A DNA stretch of 64,000 nucleotides, taken from positions 1-64,000 of the forward strand of contig NZ_LSHX01000054.1 of NCBI RefSeq assembly GCF_001555965.1. The letters are read 5' to 3'. Shown here in pieces: positions 43,259 through 52,891 of this stretch. A program made the position numbers and the translations under genes. How positions within the stretch are numbered: position 1 is the stretch's first letter; each line of letters starts with the position of its first letter. The DNA comes from Sphingomonas sp. CCH21-G11 (GTDB lineage Bacteria > Pseudomonadota > Alphaproteobacteria > Sphingomonadales > Sphingomonadaceae). The notes under the pieces are model-generated. The model made no database searches. It saw nothing but the letters and a program-made list of their open reading frames with translations, and had not been told where the DNA came from.

Positions 43259-44146
43259 ATGCGTTACGCCATCCGCCATGTGACCCGCTTCGACTATGCC
43301 GAGCCGGCGGCGTTCGCGCGTTGCAACCTCCGGCTGCGCCCGATCGCCTGGGACGGTCAGCGCCTGGAACGTCACCATCTGTCGGTCGAGCCGGGCGGCG
43401 AGATGACCGCGGCGAGCTTCAATACCGGCCTGGCCAACGTCACCCGGCTGGTGATCACCCAGCCGACCCGGACGCTGACGATCGAAAGCCTGGCCTGCGT
43501 CGCGGTCGACCGCGCGGTACCGATGCCGGCACCCGACGATCCGAGCGTCGCGGCGGTCGCGGCGGCGGCGCGATCGAGCGGCGACATGCGCGCCGCCGGC
43601 CCGGCCGCCTATCTCTTCCCCTCGCCCCGCATCCCGCTCGACGTCGACATCGCGCAATGGTGCGCCAGCGACCTCGATCCCGATCGCGGCGTCCTTGAGG
43701 CCGGCATCGCGCTGGCGCAGCGGATCCAGCGCGAATTCGCGTTCGACCCCACCGCGACGCTCGTCGACACCCCGCCCGCGGAGGCCTTTGCCAAGCGCGG
43801 CGGGGTTTGCCAGGATTTCGCCCAGATCATGCTGAGCGGGCTGCGCGCGGCCGGTCTGCCCGCCGCCTATGCCTCCGGCTATATCCGCACGCTGCCGCCG
43901 CCGGGACAGCCGCGGCTGGTCGGTGCTGACGCCACCCATGCGTGGGTGCTGATCTGGTGCGGGGCCGAACGCGGCTGGATCGGGGTCGATCCGACCAACG
44001 GCATCTGGATGGCGGGCGACCATATCGTCATGGCGGTCGGGCGCGACTATGGCGATGTCGCGCCGATCGACGGCGTCGTGCTGGGGTCGGGCGCGCAGGC
44101 GATGCAGGTGTCGGTCGATGTCGAGCCGCTGGCCGACCCGGCCTGA
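43259..44146 (+). CDS. Transglutaminase-like protein of the ATP-grasp pair
   Basis: Bacterial transglutaminase-like protein of 295 residues: an N-terminal beta domain, then the papain-like triad Cys184 ('KRGGVCQDFAQ'), His227 ('ADATHAWVLIW') and Asp244 ('WIGVDPTNGIW'). It may act as a peptidase or transamidase on the product of the ATP-grasp protein, with which it shares an operon (4-base gap). The C-terminus 'RDYGDVAPIDGVVLGSG' is the usual end. Confidence 0.9.
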   Translation: MRYAIRHVTRFDYAEPAAFARCNLRLRPIAWDGQRLERHHLSVEPGGEMTAASFNTGLANVTRLVITQPTRTLTIESLACVAVDRAVPMPAPDDPSVAAVAAAARSSGDMRAAGPAAYLFPSPRIPLDVDIAQWCASDLDPDRGVLEAGIALAQRIQREFAFDPTATLVDTPPAEAFAKRGGVCQDFAQIMLSGLRAAGLPAAYASGYIRTLPPPGQPRLVGADATHAWVLIWCGAERGWIGVDPTNGIWMAGDHIVMAVGRDYGDVAPIDGVVLGSGAQAMQVSVDVEPLADPA

Positions 44147-44254
44147 TCGGCACCGCCGGAAGGCCCACCGTCTTTAATCGGGCGCCCCCGGCGACTAAGT
44201 GCTATGCCGCATCAACGCACCCCTTGGGGGTGCCAGGAACGGTTCGGAGACCAG

Positions 44255-45193
44255 ATGGCTGATCCCTATGCGACGCTTGGCGTGGCGCGCACCGCGAGCG
44301 AGGGCGAGATCAAGAAGGCTTATCGCAAGCTCGCCAAGGAGCTGCATCCCGATTACAACAAGGACAATCCCCGGGCTTCGGAGCGGTTTGCCAAGGTCAC
44401 GCAGGCCTATGACCTGCTGACCGACAAGGACAAGCGCGCCCGTTTCGACCGCGGCGAGATCGACGGCGAGGGCAATCCGACCGCGCCCTATGGCTTCGGT
44501 GCGGGGAATGGCGGCGGCTTTCGCCCCGGCGGCGGCCAGTTCGATTTTTCCGGCGAGGGCGGCGACTTCAGCGACATTTTCGAGGGGCTGTTCGGCCAGG
44601 GCGGCGGATCGCGCCCCGGCGGCGGTTTCGCCAGCGGTTTCGGCGGCTTCGGACGTCGTGCCCAGCCCAAGGGCGCGAACACCCCCTATCGCCTGGCGGT
44701 GCCGTTCGTCGATGCGGCGACGCTCGCGCCCCAGCGCATCACGCTGGGCGACGGCAAGACGATCGACCTCAAGCTCGCGCCCGGCGTCGACAGCGGCACC
44801 CAGTTGCGTCTGGCGGGCAAGGGCCAGCCGGGACCGGGCGGGCCGGGCGATGCGATCGTGACGATCGAGGTGCAGCCGCACCGCTACTTCACCCGCGACG
44901 GCGACGATGTCCGGCTCGACCTGCCGATCACGCTGGCCGAAGCGGTGCTGGGCGCGCAGGTCCGCGTGCCGACCGTCGAGGGCACCGTGATGCTCACTGT
45001 TCCCAAGGGCGCGACGTCGGGCAAGGTGCTGCGCCTGAAGGGCCGCGGCTTTCACAAGAAGGGCGGCGGGCGCGGCGACCAGCTGGTCACGCTGATGATC
45101 GACCTGCCGGTCGAGGATGACGCACTGGTCGAATTCGTCCGCGGCTGGCCGGGGCGCGACCGCCATGATCCGCGACGGCGATTGGATCCTTGA
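44255..45193 (+). CDS. CbpA-like DnaJ co-chaperone
   Basis: J-domain protein of 312 residues: N-terminal J-domain with HPD ('LHPDYNKD'), Gly/Phe-rich linker (about residues 75-135), then two C-terminal substrate-binding domains and 'GRGFHKKGG'. The Cys-rich zinc-binding repeats of DnaJ are absent, so it is of the CbpA/DnaJ type II class. The ATG at 44255 starts the J-domain; 51 bases of in-frame sequence upstream are not conserved-looking. Confidence 0.93.
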   Translation: MADPYATLGVARTASEGEIKKAYRKLAKELHPDYNKDNPRASERFAKVTQAYDLLTDKDKRARFDRGEIDGEGNPTAPYGFGAGNGGGFRPGGGQFDFSGEGGDFSDIFEGLFGQGGGSRPGGGFASGFGGFGRRAQPKGANTPYRLAVPFVDAATLAPQRITLGDGKTIDLKLAPGVDSGTQLRLAGKGQPGPGGPGDAIVTIEVQPHRYFTRDGDDVRLDLPITLAEAVLGAQVRVPTVEGTVMLTVPKGATSGKVLRLKGRGFHKKGGGRGDQLVTLMIDLPVEDDALVEFVRGWPGRDRHDPRRRLDP

Positions 45194-45242
45194 GCGCGGG
45201 CCGACCGTTTCCCGGTGACAGGCGGCACGAAGGGGGACGACG

Positions 45243-46106
45243 ATGTCCGAAATCTGGTCGGTAACCAAACAGGTGGCGGTCAAGTCGGTCGAGCGCGGCT
45301 TCACCCATTCGGGCAACCTCGCCTATCTGTCGCTGCTGACCCTGTTTCCCTTCTTCATCGTTGCCGCCGCAGTCGCCGGCCTGTTCGGGCGCACCGGCGA
45401 CGGTGAGCGCGCGCTGGTCGCTTTCCTGCGCACCGTGCCGCCCGATGTCGCCGACGTCCTGGCCGGGCCGGTCACCGACGTCATCGCGGCGCGGTCTGGC
45501 GCGCTGTTGTGGATCGGCGCGCTGGTCGGGCTGTGGACCACCGCGGGCTTCATCGAAACGATCCGCTCGATCCTTCGCCAGGCCTATGGCACGTCGATGA
45601 GCCGGCCGTTTTGGGAGTATCGATTGACCTCGATGGGGCTGATCATCCTCAGCGTCGTCATGGTCCTCGTCGCGTTCGCGCTGCAGGTGATCCTGACTGC
45701 GGTCGAGGCGTTCATCGTCCGCGTCCTGCCCTTTGCCCAGGATGCCGCCGATCTCGTCTCGCTGTCGCGGATCGCGCCGGCGGTCGCGCTGTTCGTGGCG
45801 ATGTATTTCCTGTTCTACAGCCTGACGCCGGGCCGTTACCGTCGGGGATGTCCGAAATGGCCGGGTGCCCTGTTGACGACCCTGTGGTGGCTGGGCACCA
45901 CCGCGCTGCTGCCGGTCGTGCTGGGGACGCTCGCCAATTACGACCTCACTTACGGCAGCCTCGCCGGGGTGATGATCGCCCTGGTGTTCTTTCAGCTGAT
46001 CGGGCTGGGCGTGGTGATCGGCGCCGAATTGAACGCGGCGCTGGCGCAACGCAGCGCGACCGGGCTAGAAGGCGCGCCGGACGAAGACGCGAAGAGGGCG
46101 ACGTGA
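45243..46106 (+). CDS. YihY/BrkB-family membrane protein
   Basis: Inner-membrane protein of 287 residues with about six hydrophobic helices and the 'FTHSGNLAYLSLLTLFPFFIV' start typical of the UPF0761/YihY family. Its biochemical role is unknown. The fabI start overlaps its stop (GTGA). Confidence 0.88.
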   Translation: MSEIWSVTKQVAVKSVERGFTHSGNLAYLSLLTLFPFFIVAAAVAGLFGRTGDGERALVAFLRTVPPDVADVLAGPVTDVIAARSGALLWIGALVGLWTTAGFIETIRSILRQAYGTSMSRPFWEYRLTSMGLIILSVVMVLVAFALQVILTAVEAFIVRVLPFAQDAADLVSLSRIAPAVALFVAMYFLFYSLTPGRYRRGCPKWPGALLTTLWWLGTTALLPVVLGTLANYDLTYGSLAGVMIALVFFQLIGLGVVIGAELNAALAQRSATGLEGAPDEDAKRAT

Positions 46107-46906
46107 CGGGATTGATGGCGGGAAAGCGCGGGCTGATCATGGGGCTGGCCAATGATCGTTCGCTGGCATGGGGTATCGCGAAGAAACTGGCGGAACAGGG
46201 TGCCGAACTGGCGTTCACCTATCAAGGCGAGGCGCTCGAACGCCGGGTCCGCCCGCTCGCCGAACAGCTGGGCGCCCCGATCCTGATCGATTGCGACGTG
46301 TCGGACATGGCCAAGCTGGACGCGACCTTCGCGACGCTGGCCGAACACTGGCCGACGATCGATTTCGTCGTCCATGCCATCGGCTTTTCGGACAAGACCG
46401 AGCTGCGCGGACGCTATTACGACACCAGCCTCGACAATTTCCTGATGACGATGAACATCAGCGTCTATTCGTTCACCGCGATCGCGCGGCGCGCGCGCGC
46501 GATGATGCCGAACGGCGGCAGCCTGCTGACGCTGACTTACTATGGCTCGGAAAAGGTCGTGCCCCATTACAATGTGATGGGCGTTGCGAAGTCCGCGCTC
46601 GACACCTCGGTCAAATACCTCGCCGCCGACCTGGGTCGCGACAATATCCGCGTCAACGCCATCTCGGCCGGGCCGATCAAGACGCTGGCGGCGAGCGGCA
46701 TCGGCGATTTCCGCTACATTCTGAAATGGAACGAACTGAACGCGCCGATGAAGCGCAATGTCACGATCGAGGATGTCGGCGGCGCGGGCCTCTATCTGCT
46801 GAGCGACCTGGCGAGCGGCGTGACCGGCGAAATCCACCATGTCGACGCCGGTTACAACGTGATCGGCATGAAGGCGGAGGACGCGCCGGACATCGCGCTC
46901 GCCTGA
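46103..46906 (+). CDS. fabI: Enoyl-ACP reductase
   Basis: NADH-dependent enoyl-ACP reductase of 267 residues completing each fatty-acid elongation cycle. '[21 protein letters not shown]' NAD-binding, catalytic Tyr-x6-Lys in '[12 protein letters not shown]' with the preceding 'TYYGSEKV', and '[13 protein letters not shown]'. The GTG at 46103 is preferred over ATG 46115 from its spacing to GAAGAGGG. The next gene starts in its stop codon. Confidence 0.95.
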   Translation: MTGLMAGKRGLIMGLANDRSLAWGIAKKLAEQGAELAFTYQGEALERRVRPLAEQLGAPILIDCDVSDMAKLDATFATLAEHWPTIDFVVHAIGFSDKTELRGRYYDTSLDNFLMTMNISVYSFTAIARRARAMMPNGGSLLTLTYYGSEKVVPHYNVMGVAKSALDTSVKYLAADLGRDNIRVNAISAGPIKTLAASGIGDFRYILKWNELNAPMKRNVTIEDVGGAGLYLLSDLASGVTGEIHHVDAGYNVIGMKAEDAPDIALA

Positions 46907-47307
46907 TGGGCGCGGTGCTTGCCAAGCTCGGCTTCAAGCCCGGAATGACGGGCTGTGCGATCGGCCGACCGGATGCGCTGGCGGACGTGCTGCCGCTGCC
47001 GTCGGGGCCGGCCGACGACGCCGACCTGACCATCGCGTTCGTGACCGGTTCGGCGGATGTCGAGCCGCTCGCGGCGCGGCTCCTGCCCGCGCATCGTCCC
47101 GGTGCGCGCTTGTGGTTCGCCTATCCCAAGAAATCGGGTGCGATCCGCAGCGACATGTCGCGCGATACGGGGTGGCAGCCGCTGGCGGCGCGCGATTTTC
47201 TTCCCGTCACCCAGGTCGCGATCGACGCCGACTGGTCGGCGCTGCGCTTTCGCCCGCGCGCCGAAATCCCCAGGCTGACCCGCCAGTCGGAGATCGGGGC
47301 GCAATGA
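46906..47307 (+). CDS. DUF3052-family protein
   Basis: Cytosolic protein of 133 residues of the DUF3052 type ('[13 protein letters not shown]', '[15 protein letters not shown]', '[16 protein letters not shown]'). Function unknown. It is wedged between fabI (1-base overlap) and aroC (ATGA overlap), so it is translated together with both. Confidence 0.8.
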   Translation: MGAVLAKLGFKPGMTGCAIGRPDALADVLPLPSGPADDADLTIAFVTGSADVEPLAARLLPAHRPGARLWFAYPKKSGAIRSDMSRDTGWQPLAARDFLPVTQVAIDADWSALRFRPRAEIPRLTRQSEIGAQ

Positions 47308-48374
47308 GCTTCAACAGCTTCGGCCGGGTATTCCGCTTCACCACCTGGGGGGAAAGCCACGGGCCCGCGCTCGGCGTGGTGATCGACGGCTGCCCGCCGG
47401 GCATCGCGCTGGGCGAAGCCGATATCCAGCCCTTTCTCGATCGCCGCCGGCCGGGGCAATCGCGCTTCACCACCCAGCGCCGGGAGCCCGATCAGGTCCG
47501 CATCCTGTCCGGCGTGTTCGAAGGGCGCACGACCGGCACGCCGATCAGTCTGATGATCGAGAATGTCGACCAGCGTTCAAAGGATTATGGCGACGTCGCC
47601 CAGGCCTATCGTCCCGGCCACGCCGACTATGCCTATGACGTCAAATACGGCTTTCGCGACTATCGCGGCGGCGGGCGGTCTTCGGCGCGCGAAACCGCCG
47701 CGCGCGTCGCCGCCGGTGCGGTGGCGCGTCTGGTCATCCCCGAGGTGACGCTGACCGCCTGGGTCGAGGCGATCGGCGGCGACACCATCGATGCGACCCG
47801 CTTCGACCCGACCGAGATCGACCGCAATCCGTTCTTCTGCCCCGACCCCGTCGCCGCCGCGCGGTGGGAGGCCCGGATCGACGAGGCGCGCAAGGCGGGC
47901 TCGTCGCTGGGCGCGGTCATTGCGTGCGAAGCGACGGGGGTGCCCGGCGGCTGGGGTGCGCCGCTCTATGCCAAGCTCGACGCCGAGCTTGCCGCCGCGC
48001 TCATGTCGATCAACGCGGTCAAGGGGGTCGAGATCGGCGACGGTTTTGCGGCCGCGACGCTGAGCGGCGAGGCCAATGCCGACGCGATGCGCCCCGGCGC
48101 GGCGGGGCAGCCGGATTTCCTGTCCAACCATGCCGGCGGGATCGCCGGGGGCATTTCGACCGGCCAGCCGATCCGGGTGCGCGCCGCGTTCAAGCCGACC
48201 AGCTCGATCCTGACCCCGGTCGAAACTATCACCCGCGCGGGCGACGCGACCGAAATCGTCACGCGCGGCCGCCACGATCCGTGCGTCGGCATCCGCGGCA
48301 CCCCGGTGGTCGAGGCGATGGTCGCGCTCGTGCTGGCCGACCAGAAGCTGCTCCACCGCGCGCAATGCGGGTGA
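47304..48374 (+). CDS. aroC: Chorismate synthase
   Basis: FMNH2-dependent enzyme of 356 residues giving chorismate for aromatic amino acids and folate. '[15 protein letters not shown]', '[17 protein letters not shown]', '[21 protein letters not shown]' and '[12 protein letters not shown]' are diagnostic. ATG 47304 overlaps the DUF3052 stop. A 7-bp hairpin without a T tract follows at 48381-48401. Confidence 0.97.
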   Translation: MSFNSFGRVFRFTTWGESHGPALGVVIDGCPPGIALGEADIQPFLDRRRPGQSRFTTQRREPDQVRILSGVFEGRTTGTPISLMIENVDQRSKDYGDVAQAYRPGHADYAYDVKYGFRDYRGGGRSSARETAARVAAGAVARLVIPEVTLTAWVEAIGGDTIDATRFDPTEIDRNPFFCPDPVAAARWEARIDEARKAGSSLGAVIACEATGVPGGWGAPLYAKLDAELAAALMSINAVKGVEIGDGFAAATLSGEANADAMRPGAAGQPDFLSNHAGGIAGGISTGQPIRVRAAFKPTSSILTPVETITRAGDATEIVTRGRHDPCVGIRGTPVVEAMVALVLADQKLLHRAQCG

Positions 48375-48528
48375 ACAACGCTGGCCGCGCCCGACGGCCA
48401 GTCGCGGCGTTCGGGCACTTCGCGGGTCAGCGGCCCCGATCGCGCGGCCAGCGGTTCGCCGCGCTATGGACCTCTGCGGCGTGACGCCCATTGTCCGGAT
48501 GACCCCTTGGTCATCAGGAGTTTAGTTC

Positions 48529-48801
48529 ATGCGTACCCGTACCCTCGCCAGCCTGCTCATCCTGTGTGGCTCGACCGCCGCGCTCGCCCAGGTGTCCCCG
48601 CCCCCCGGCGATCCGGATGCCGGCAACAACACCGTGATCACCAACGATGCGACCGAATCGGATCACGGCATGACGCCCGAAACGACGAAGCCGACCGATC
48701 CGACGCCGACGGACCCGACCACCGGCAACCCGACGCCCGCCGAGCCGTCGACCGACAACACCACCGACGACGCCGCGCCGTCGCCCGATCCGACACGCTG
48801 A
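48529..48801 (+). CDS. Small secreted Thr/Pro-rich protein
   Basis: Protein of 90 residues with a clear signal peptide (ending near 'AALAQ') and a low-complexity Pro/Thr/Asp/Asn tail ('TPTDPTTGNPTPAEP'). AGGAG precedes the ATG. Probably an unstructured envelope protein; no homology-based function. Confidence 0.75.
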   Translation: MRTRTLASLLILCGSTAALAQVSPPPGDPDAGNNTVITNDATESDHGMTPETTKPTDPTPTDPTTGNPTPAEPSTDNTTDDAAPSPDPTR

Positions 48802-48813
48802 GTCATGCCGCGT

Positions 48814-48844
48814 GCCGGGATTGCCGGGGTCCGGCAATCCCGGC
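48814..48844 (+). terminator. Perfect 14-bp hairpin after the Thr/Pro-rich gene
   Basis: GCCGGGATTGCCGG / CCGGCAATCCCGGC with a 3-base loop (GGT), 12 bases after the stop. There is no U tract, so it may stabilise the 3' end or be a Rho-assisted terminator. Confidence 0.55.
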
Positions 48845-48937
48845 GCGTGGCGTTGCAATCGCCGGTTGCCACGCTGTCGGTGCTTTGCTAGGGGCAGCCG
48901 CCTGCCAGCAGCCGGGGAAGCCCGGCCATCAGGATGT

Positions 48938-49024
48938 GCGGTCGTGGCGGAACTGGTAGACGCGCAACGTTGAGGTCGTTGTGGCCGAAAGGCCGTGGAA
49001 GTTCGAGTCTTCTCGACCGCACCA
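48938..49024 (+). tRNA. tRNA-Leu (anticodon GAG)
   Basis: Acceptor stem GCGGTCG pairs with CGACCGC, the anticodon stem CAACG/CGTTG encloses TTGAGGT (anticodon GAG), there is a long type-II variable arm as expected for Leu, and CCA is encoded at 49022-49024. Confidence 0.95.
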
Positions 49025-49071
49025 TCCTTTACCGGCCTGGCCGGTGATCGCCGCCGCGGCGGCGTCGGCCC

Positions 49072-49200
49072 TCAATCCGAAGCGCTGTCGCGCGAAGGCG
49101 TTTCGACCGGCGTCGCGCGCGCCTGCGCCTTGCGGCGGCGCAGGTTTTCGCGCAGCGCCCGGGCCAGCCTTTCCTTGCGCGTCTGGTCCTCGTTCGTCAT
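49072..49200 (-). CDS. Small basic protein of 42 residues
   Basis: Short ORF between the two tRNAs on the opposite strand: MTNEDQTRKERLARALRENL then an Arg/Lys-rich helix (RRRKAQARA). It resembles short basic helical proteins commonly seen in sphingomonads. The ribosome site is weak (AAAGGG). Confidence 0.55.
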   Translation of the reverse strand: MTNEDQTRKERLARALRENLRRRKAQARATPVETPSRDSASD

Positions 49201-49298
49201 CGGCCCTTTGCTATCGCAGGCGGGTGCGCCTTGACAATCGGCCCGTCACCTGCACATAGGCCGCTCCCCGCCAAGCGGGGCGTCCCGAACGGGCGAGT

Positions 49299-49373
<75 letters not shown>

Positions 49374-49386
49374 TTTTCGTTCCGCG

Positions 49387-52300
49387 TCATTCCCACCAAT
49401 AGGGCAGGCGCTTCGCGGTACCGGTGGCGACTTCGTTCATTGTCACCGGATCGTACATCCGCCCGCCCAGCATGACGCGATGGACCTTGTCCGAATTGCG
49501 GATGTCCTGGGTCGGATCGGCGTCGAGCACGACCAGGTCGGCGAGCTTGCCCGCCTCGATCGAGCCGATGTCGCGGGCCATGCCCAGCGACTTCGCCGCG
49601 GTGATCGTGCCCGCGGCAAGCGCCTGCACAGGGGTCATCCCGCCGCGCACGAACGACCAGAGTTCCCAATGGGTGCCGATCCCGGCCTGTTGCCCGTGCG
49701 CGCCGATCGACACCGGCACGCCGCGCGCGGCAAGCTTCGCGGCTTCGCGGGCATTGTCGTCATCGACGAAATTGCTGTCGGGCGCCTTGGTCACGCGCGC
49801 GCCTTCGGCGAGCAGCTGGGCGGGCGGGGTATGCGCCTTGAGCAGCGGATGTTCGTAGATGTTGGTCGCCTGGCGCCAATAGGGGTCGCCGGCCAGCCCG
49901 CCATAGCTGACCACCAGCGTCGGCGTGTAATAAGTCTGTGAGGCGGCGAAGAAGTCGACGACGTCCTTGTAGAAATATTCGAGCGGGACGTTGTGCTCGA
50001 GCGTCGAATTGCCGTCGGCGATCAGGTTCATGTCCATGCCGAACAGCGATCCGCCCTCGGCCACCACCTGCATTCCCTCCGCACGCGCGGCGGCGACGAC
50101 CTGCTGGCGCTGTTCGCGGCGCGGCTGGTTGTAGTTCTTGACCGAATGCGCGCCCTGCGCCTTCAGCCGGCGCAGATGCGCGAGCGCGTCGTCATAGCCG
50201 TTGATCTCCGCATAGACATCGGCCGCCTTGGCCCCATAGATGATCTCGCCGGTCGAAAAGATGCGCGGGCCGAGCAGCGTGCCGGCACGCTGGCGCTCCT
50301 GGGCCACGAAGATGTGGCTGGCCTGGCTCGACGGGTCGTGGATCGTCGTGGTGCCGAGCGCAAGGTTCTGGACCAGCGACCAGTTCTGTTGCGGGACCAG
50401 ATCGTCGTCGCCCTGTGGCCCGTGCGCATGCGCGTCGACGAAGCCGGGCACGATCGTCTTGCCGGCCAGGTCGATCGTGGTGGCGCCGGCGGGCAGCGTC
50501 ATCGCAGCGAGCTGGCCGACCGCGACGATGCGGTCGCCCTCGATCACGATCGCGCCGTCGTCGATGATCCCGCCATCCGCCGCCGACATCGTCACGATGC
50601 GCGCATTGGTGAGCACCACCGTCCCGCGCGGTTTGGCGGCGTCGACCGGCATCGACAGGTCGACGCCCGTCGTCGGCGGGGTGAAGCGTGGCGCGTCCTT
50701 GGCCGGCGGGGCGGCGGGGAACAAGGCGGCGCGGTCGGCGCCGAGCAGCATCGGCCCCATGCTCCAGTGGAGCCGCGCGCCATTGCCCGACCAGTTGAGA
50801 TAATCCGCACCGCCCGAGCTGACCCGGGTCACCGGCAGGCCGTCGGCCTTGGGCGCGACCGCCACGGCCTGGCCACCCGGCATCAGCGGCATGACAAAGG
50901 CTTCGTAATTCTGGCGGAACGCCACCGACTGGCCGTCGGGCGACACGACGAAGTCGCTCGCGAGCTCGCCGGTCGCGTGGGTGCGCCGCGCCTGGCCCGA
51001 AAGGTCGGCGGAGACGAGCTGGAGCTTGCCGTCCTTGCGCTCGACCCAGAACAGCCGGTCGTTGGCGCTCCCGAATTGCGGCCGGGTGCCGTCGCTGGCG
51101 ACGAGCGCCGGGGTGCCGCCGCTGACGCCGACGCGATAGATGCCGGCATTTTCCGACCATCCGGGCGACGTCAGCCCGCCGCCTTCACCCCGTTCGAATA
51201 CGATGGTGCGGCCGTCAGGCGAAAACGCCGGGCGGCGATAATGGCCGGGCTGGCTGGTGATGGTGCGCGGGGCGCCGCCGCCTGCCGGGACGATGCGCAC
51301 GCTGCCCAGCTTCGCGTCGGTCCAGCCGACGAATACGATCGACTTGCCGTCGCGCGACCATGCGGGAAACAGTTCCAGTTCGTCGCCGCCGCGGGTCAGC
51401 CGCCTGGCCGTGCCGCCGGCGGTCGGCTTCACCCACAATTTGCCGAGCGATTCGAACACCACCTGTGCGCCGTCGGGCGACACGCTGGCGAAACGCACCA
51501 TGCGGGTTGCGAGGCGATCCGGCGCGACGGTGATTTGCGGGTGCGGCGCGTCGGCGACGGCGCGGGTGTCGTTGACCCGGAACGGGATGACCGCCGCCTT
51601 CGATCCGTCCGCGTCGACGCGGTTGATCTTGCCCTTGGCCCAGAACAGCAGCGACTTGCCGTCGGGCGTCCACGCCATGTTGGGATAGACCCCGGTGACC
51701 GCCCAGGTTTCCTGCACGTCCTGGTCGAGCAGGTCGGAAACCTTGCGCTCCGCGCCCGACACCATGTCCTTGATGTAAAGCTTGGACCGCGTCGCCTCGC
51801 GCCGGACGAATGCCAGCTTGGTCCCGTCGGGCGACGGCGTCGGCCGCACCGATCCGCCCAGCCCCGCGACCGCGGTCGTCGTCTCGCCGCTCGCCAGGTC
51901 ATAGCGTTCGATATGGAACAGGTCGGTGTTCGAATCCTGCGCATATTCAAAGATCGGGCCCGGCGTCACATTGCGGGTGAAGAACACCGATTTGCCGTCG
52001 CGCGCATAGACGGGCTCGCCCAGTTCCTTCTGGTGCTGCTCGTTCGGCCGCTTGACCAGCTGGACCCCGCCGCCGCCCGACACATGGTAGAGCCAGACCT
52101 CGCCCGTGCCCAGCGAACGACCGGTGGTGAAGTGCTTCTTGGCGACGATGAACTGGCCGTCGGGTGACCAGCTCGGCTGGTTCAAGAGGCGGAAATCCTC
52201 CTTGGTCACCTGGCGCTTGTCGCTGCCGTCGACGTTCATCACCCAGATATTGTCGCCGCCGCCCCGGTCGGAGGTGAACGCGATGCGCCGCCCGTCGGGC

Positions 52301-52590
52301 GAGAAGCGCGGCTGCACTTCCCACGCCAGCCCGTCGGCGATCCGCGTCGCCGCGCCGCCGGCGATCGGCATGGTGTAGATGTCGCCCAGCAGCGTGAACG
52401 CGACCGTCCGTCCGTCCGGGCTGACGTCCAGGTCCATCCAGCTGCCCTCGTCGGTGTCGATCGGCACCTGGCGCAACGTCGCCCCCGTGGGGGCGTTGAC
52501 GTCCCATTTCGGCTTGTCTTCCTGGGCATTCGCGGCGGGGGCGGCGAGCGCGAGGGTTAGCGCGAGCGCGCTGACGGTGGTGCGGATCAT
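49387..52590 (-). CDS. PD40 beta-propeller-amidohydrolase fusion, secreted
   Basis: Exported protein of 1067 residues. Signal peptide to about 'ANAQ'; then roughly 600 residues of TolB-like PD40 repeats (recurrent 'SPDGRTIVF', 'SPDGQSVAF', 'WSPDGQFIV', 'WTPDGKSLLFW'); then an amidohydrolase (imidazolonepropionase-like) with metal motif 'VDAHAHG', 'EGGSLFGMDMNL' and 'LVVLDADPTQD'. Combining beta-propeller and amidohydrolase in a periplasmic protein suggests peptidase- or carboxypeptidase-like activity. ATG 52590 has GGGAG 7 bases before it. Its 3' end is 13 bases from tRNA-Thr. Confidence 0.88.
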   Translation of the reverse strand: MIRTTVSALALTLALAAPAANAQEDKPKWDVNAPTGATLRQVPIDTDEGSWMDLDVSPDGRTVAFTLLGDIYTMPIAGGAATRIADGLAWEVQPRFSPDGRRIAFTSDRGGGDNIWVMNVDGSDKRQVTKEDFRLLNQPSWSPDGQFIVAKKHFTTGRSLGTGEVWLYHVSGGGGVQLVKRPNEQHQKELGEPVYARDGKSVFFTRNVTPGPIFEYAQDSNTDLFHIERYDLASGETTTAVAGLGGSVRPTPSPDGTKLAFVRREATRSKLYIKDMVSGAERKVSDLLDQDVQETWAVTGVYPNMAWTPDGKSLLFWAKGKINRVDADGSKAAVIPFRVNDTRAVADAPHPQITVAPDRLATRMVRFASVSPDGAQVVFESLGKLWVKPTAGGTARRLTRGGDELELFPAWSRDGKSIVFVGWTDAKLGSVRIVPAGGGAPRTITSQPGHYRRPAFSPDGRTIVFERGEGGGLTSPGWSENAGIYRVGVSGGTPALVASDGTRPQFGSANDRLFWVERKDGKLQLVSADLSGQARRTHATGELASDFVVSPDGQSVAFRQNYEAFVMPLMPGGQAVAVAPKADGLPVTRVSSGGADYLNWSGNGARLHWSMGPMLLGADRAALFPAAPPAKDAPRFTPPTTGVDLSMPVDAAKPRGTVVLTNARIVTMSAADGGIIDDGAIVIEGDRIVAVGQLAAMTLPAGATTIDLAGKTIVPGFVDAHAHGPQGDDDLVPQQNWSLVQNLALGTTTIHDPSSQASHIFVAQERQRAGTLLGPRIFSTGEIIYGAKAADVYAEINGYDDALAHLRRLKAQGAHSVKNYNQPRREQRQQVVAAARAEGMQVVAEGGSLFGMDMNLIADGNSTLEHNVPLEYFYKDVVDFFAASQTYYTPTLVVSYGGLAGDPYWRQATNIYEHPLLKAHTPPAQLLAEGARVTKAPDSNFVDDDNAREAAKLAARGVPVSIGAHGQQAGIGTHWELWSFVRGGMTPVQALAAGTITAAKSLGMARDIGSIEAGKLADLVVLDADPTQDIRNSDKVHRVMLGGRMYDPVTMNEVATGTAKRLPYWWE

Positions 52591-52768
52591 GGGGGTGCTC
52601 CCTGGGACGGCGTTGCTTGTGCCGGAAGCTATCGGTCGGCGAGCGAAGTGCAAGCGTTGATCGCCGCGACCGGGCGGCGGACGCGCCCGGCATGGTCATC
52701 GCCTTCGTCGCGTCGTGCGGATGAAGGCTGGATTTGCGGATGCCTAATTCGTCCTGTCTTGAGAACGA

Positions 52769-52782
52769 CTTGCCGCGGCAAG
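52769..52782. promoter_or_regulatory. Perfect 14-bp palindrome in an AT-rich promoter region
   Basis: CTTGCCGCGGCAAG, a perfect palindrome in the 300-base gap between the amidohydrolase start and the duplicated-domain gene. The rest of the gap is AT-rich for this genome and holds a 6-bp stem GCAATT/AATTGC at 52793-52812. It may be an operator for the gene at 52892. Confidence 0.45.
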
Positions 52783-52891
52783 AAACGAATAGCGCAATTA
52801 TAGAAAAATTGCTTGATACGATGTATAGACCCAGTAGTGGATGAGGATAGATTAGACGGGCCACCATAAAAAGAGAGGGGCTCGCAAGCAT

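Noticed and set aside
48381..48401. Intrinsic terminator after aroC
   Set aside because: Only a 7-bp stem (CTGGCCG/CGGCCAG) without a T run; too weak to list as a terminator.
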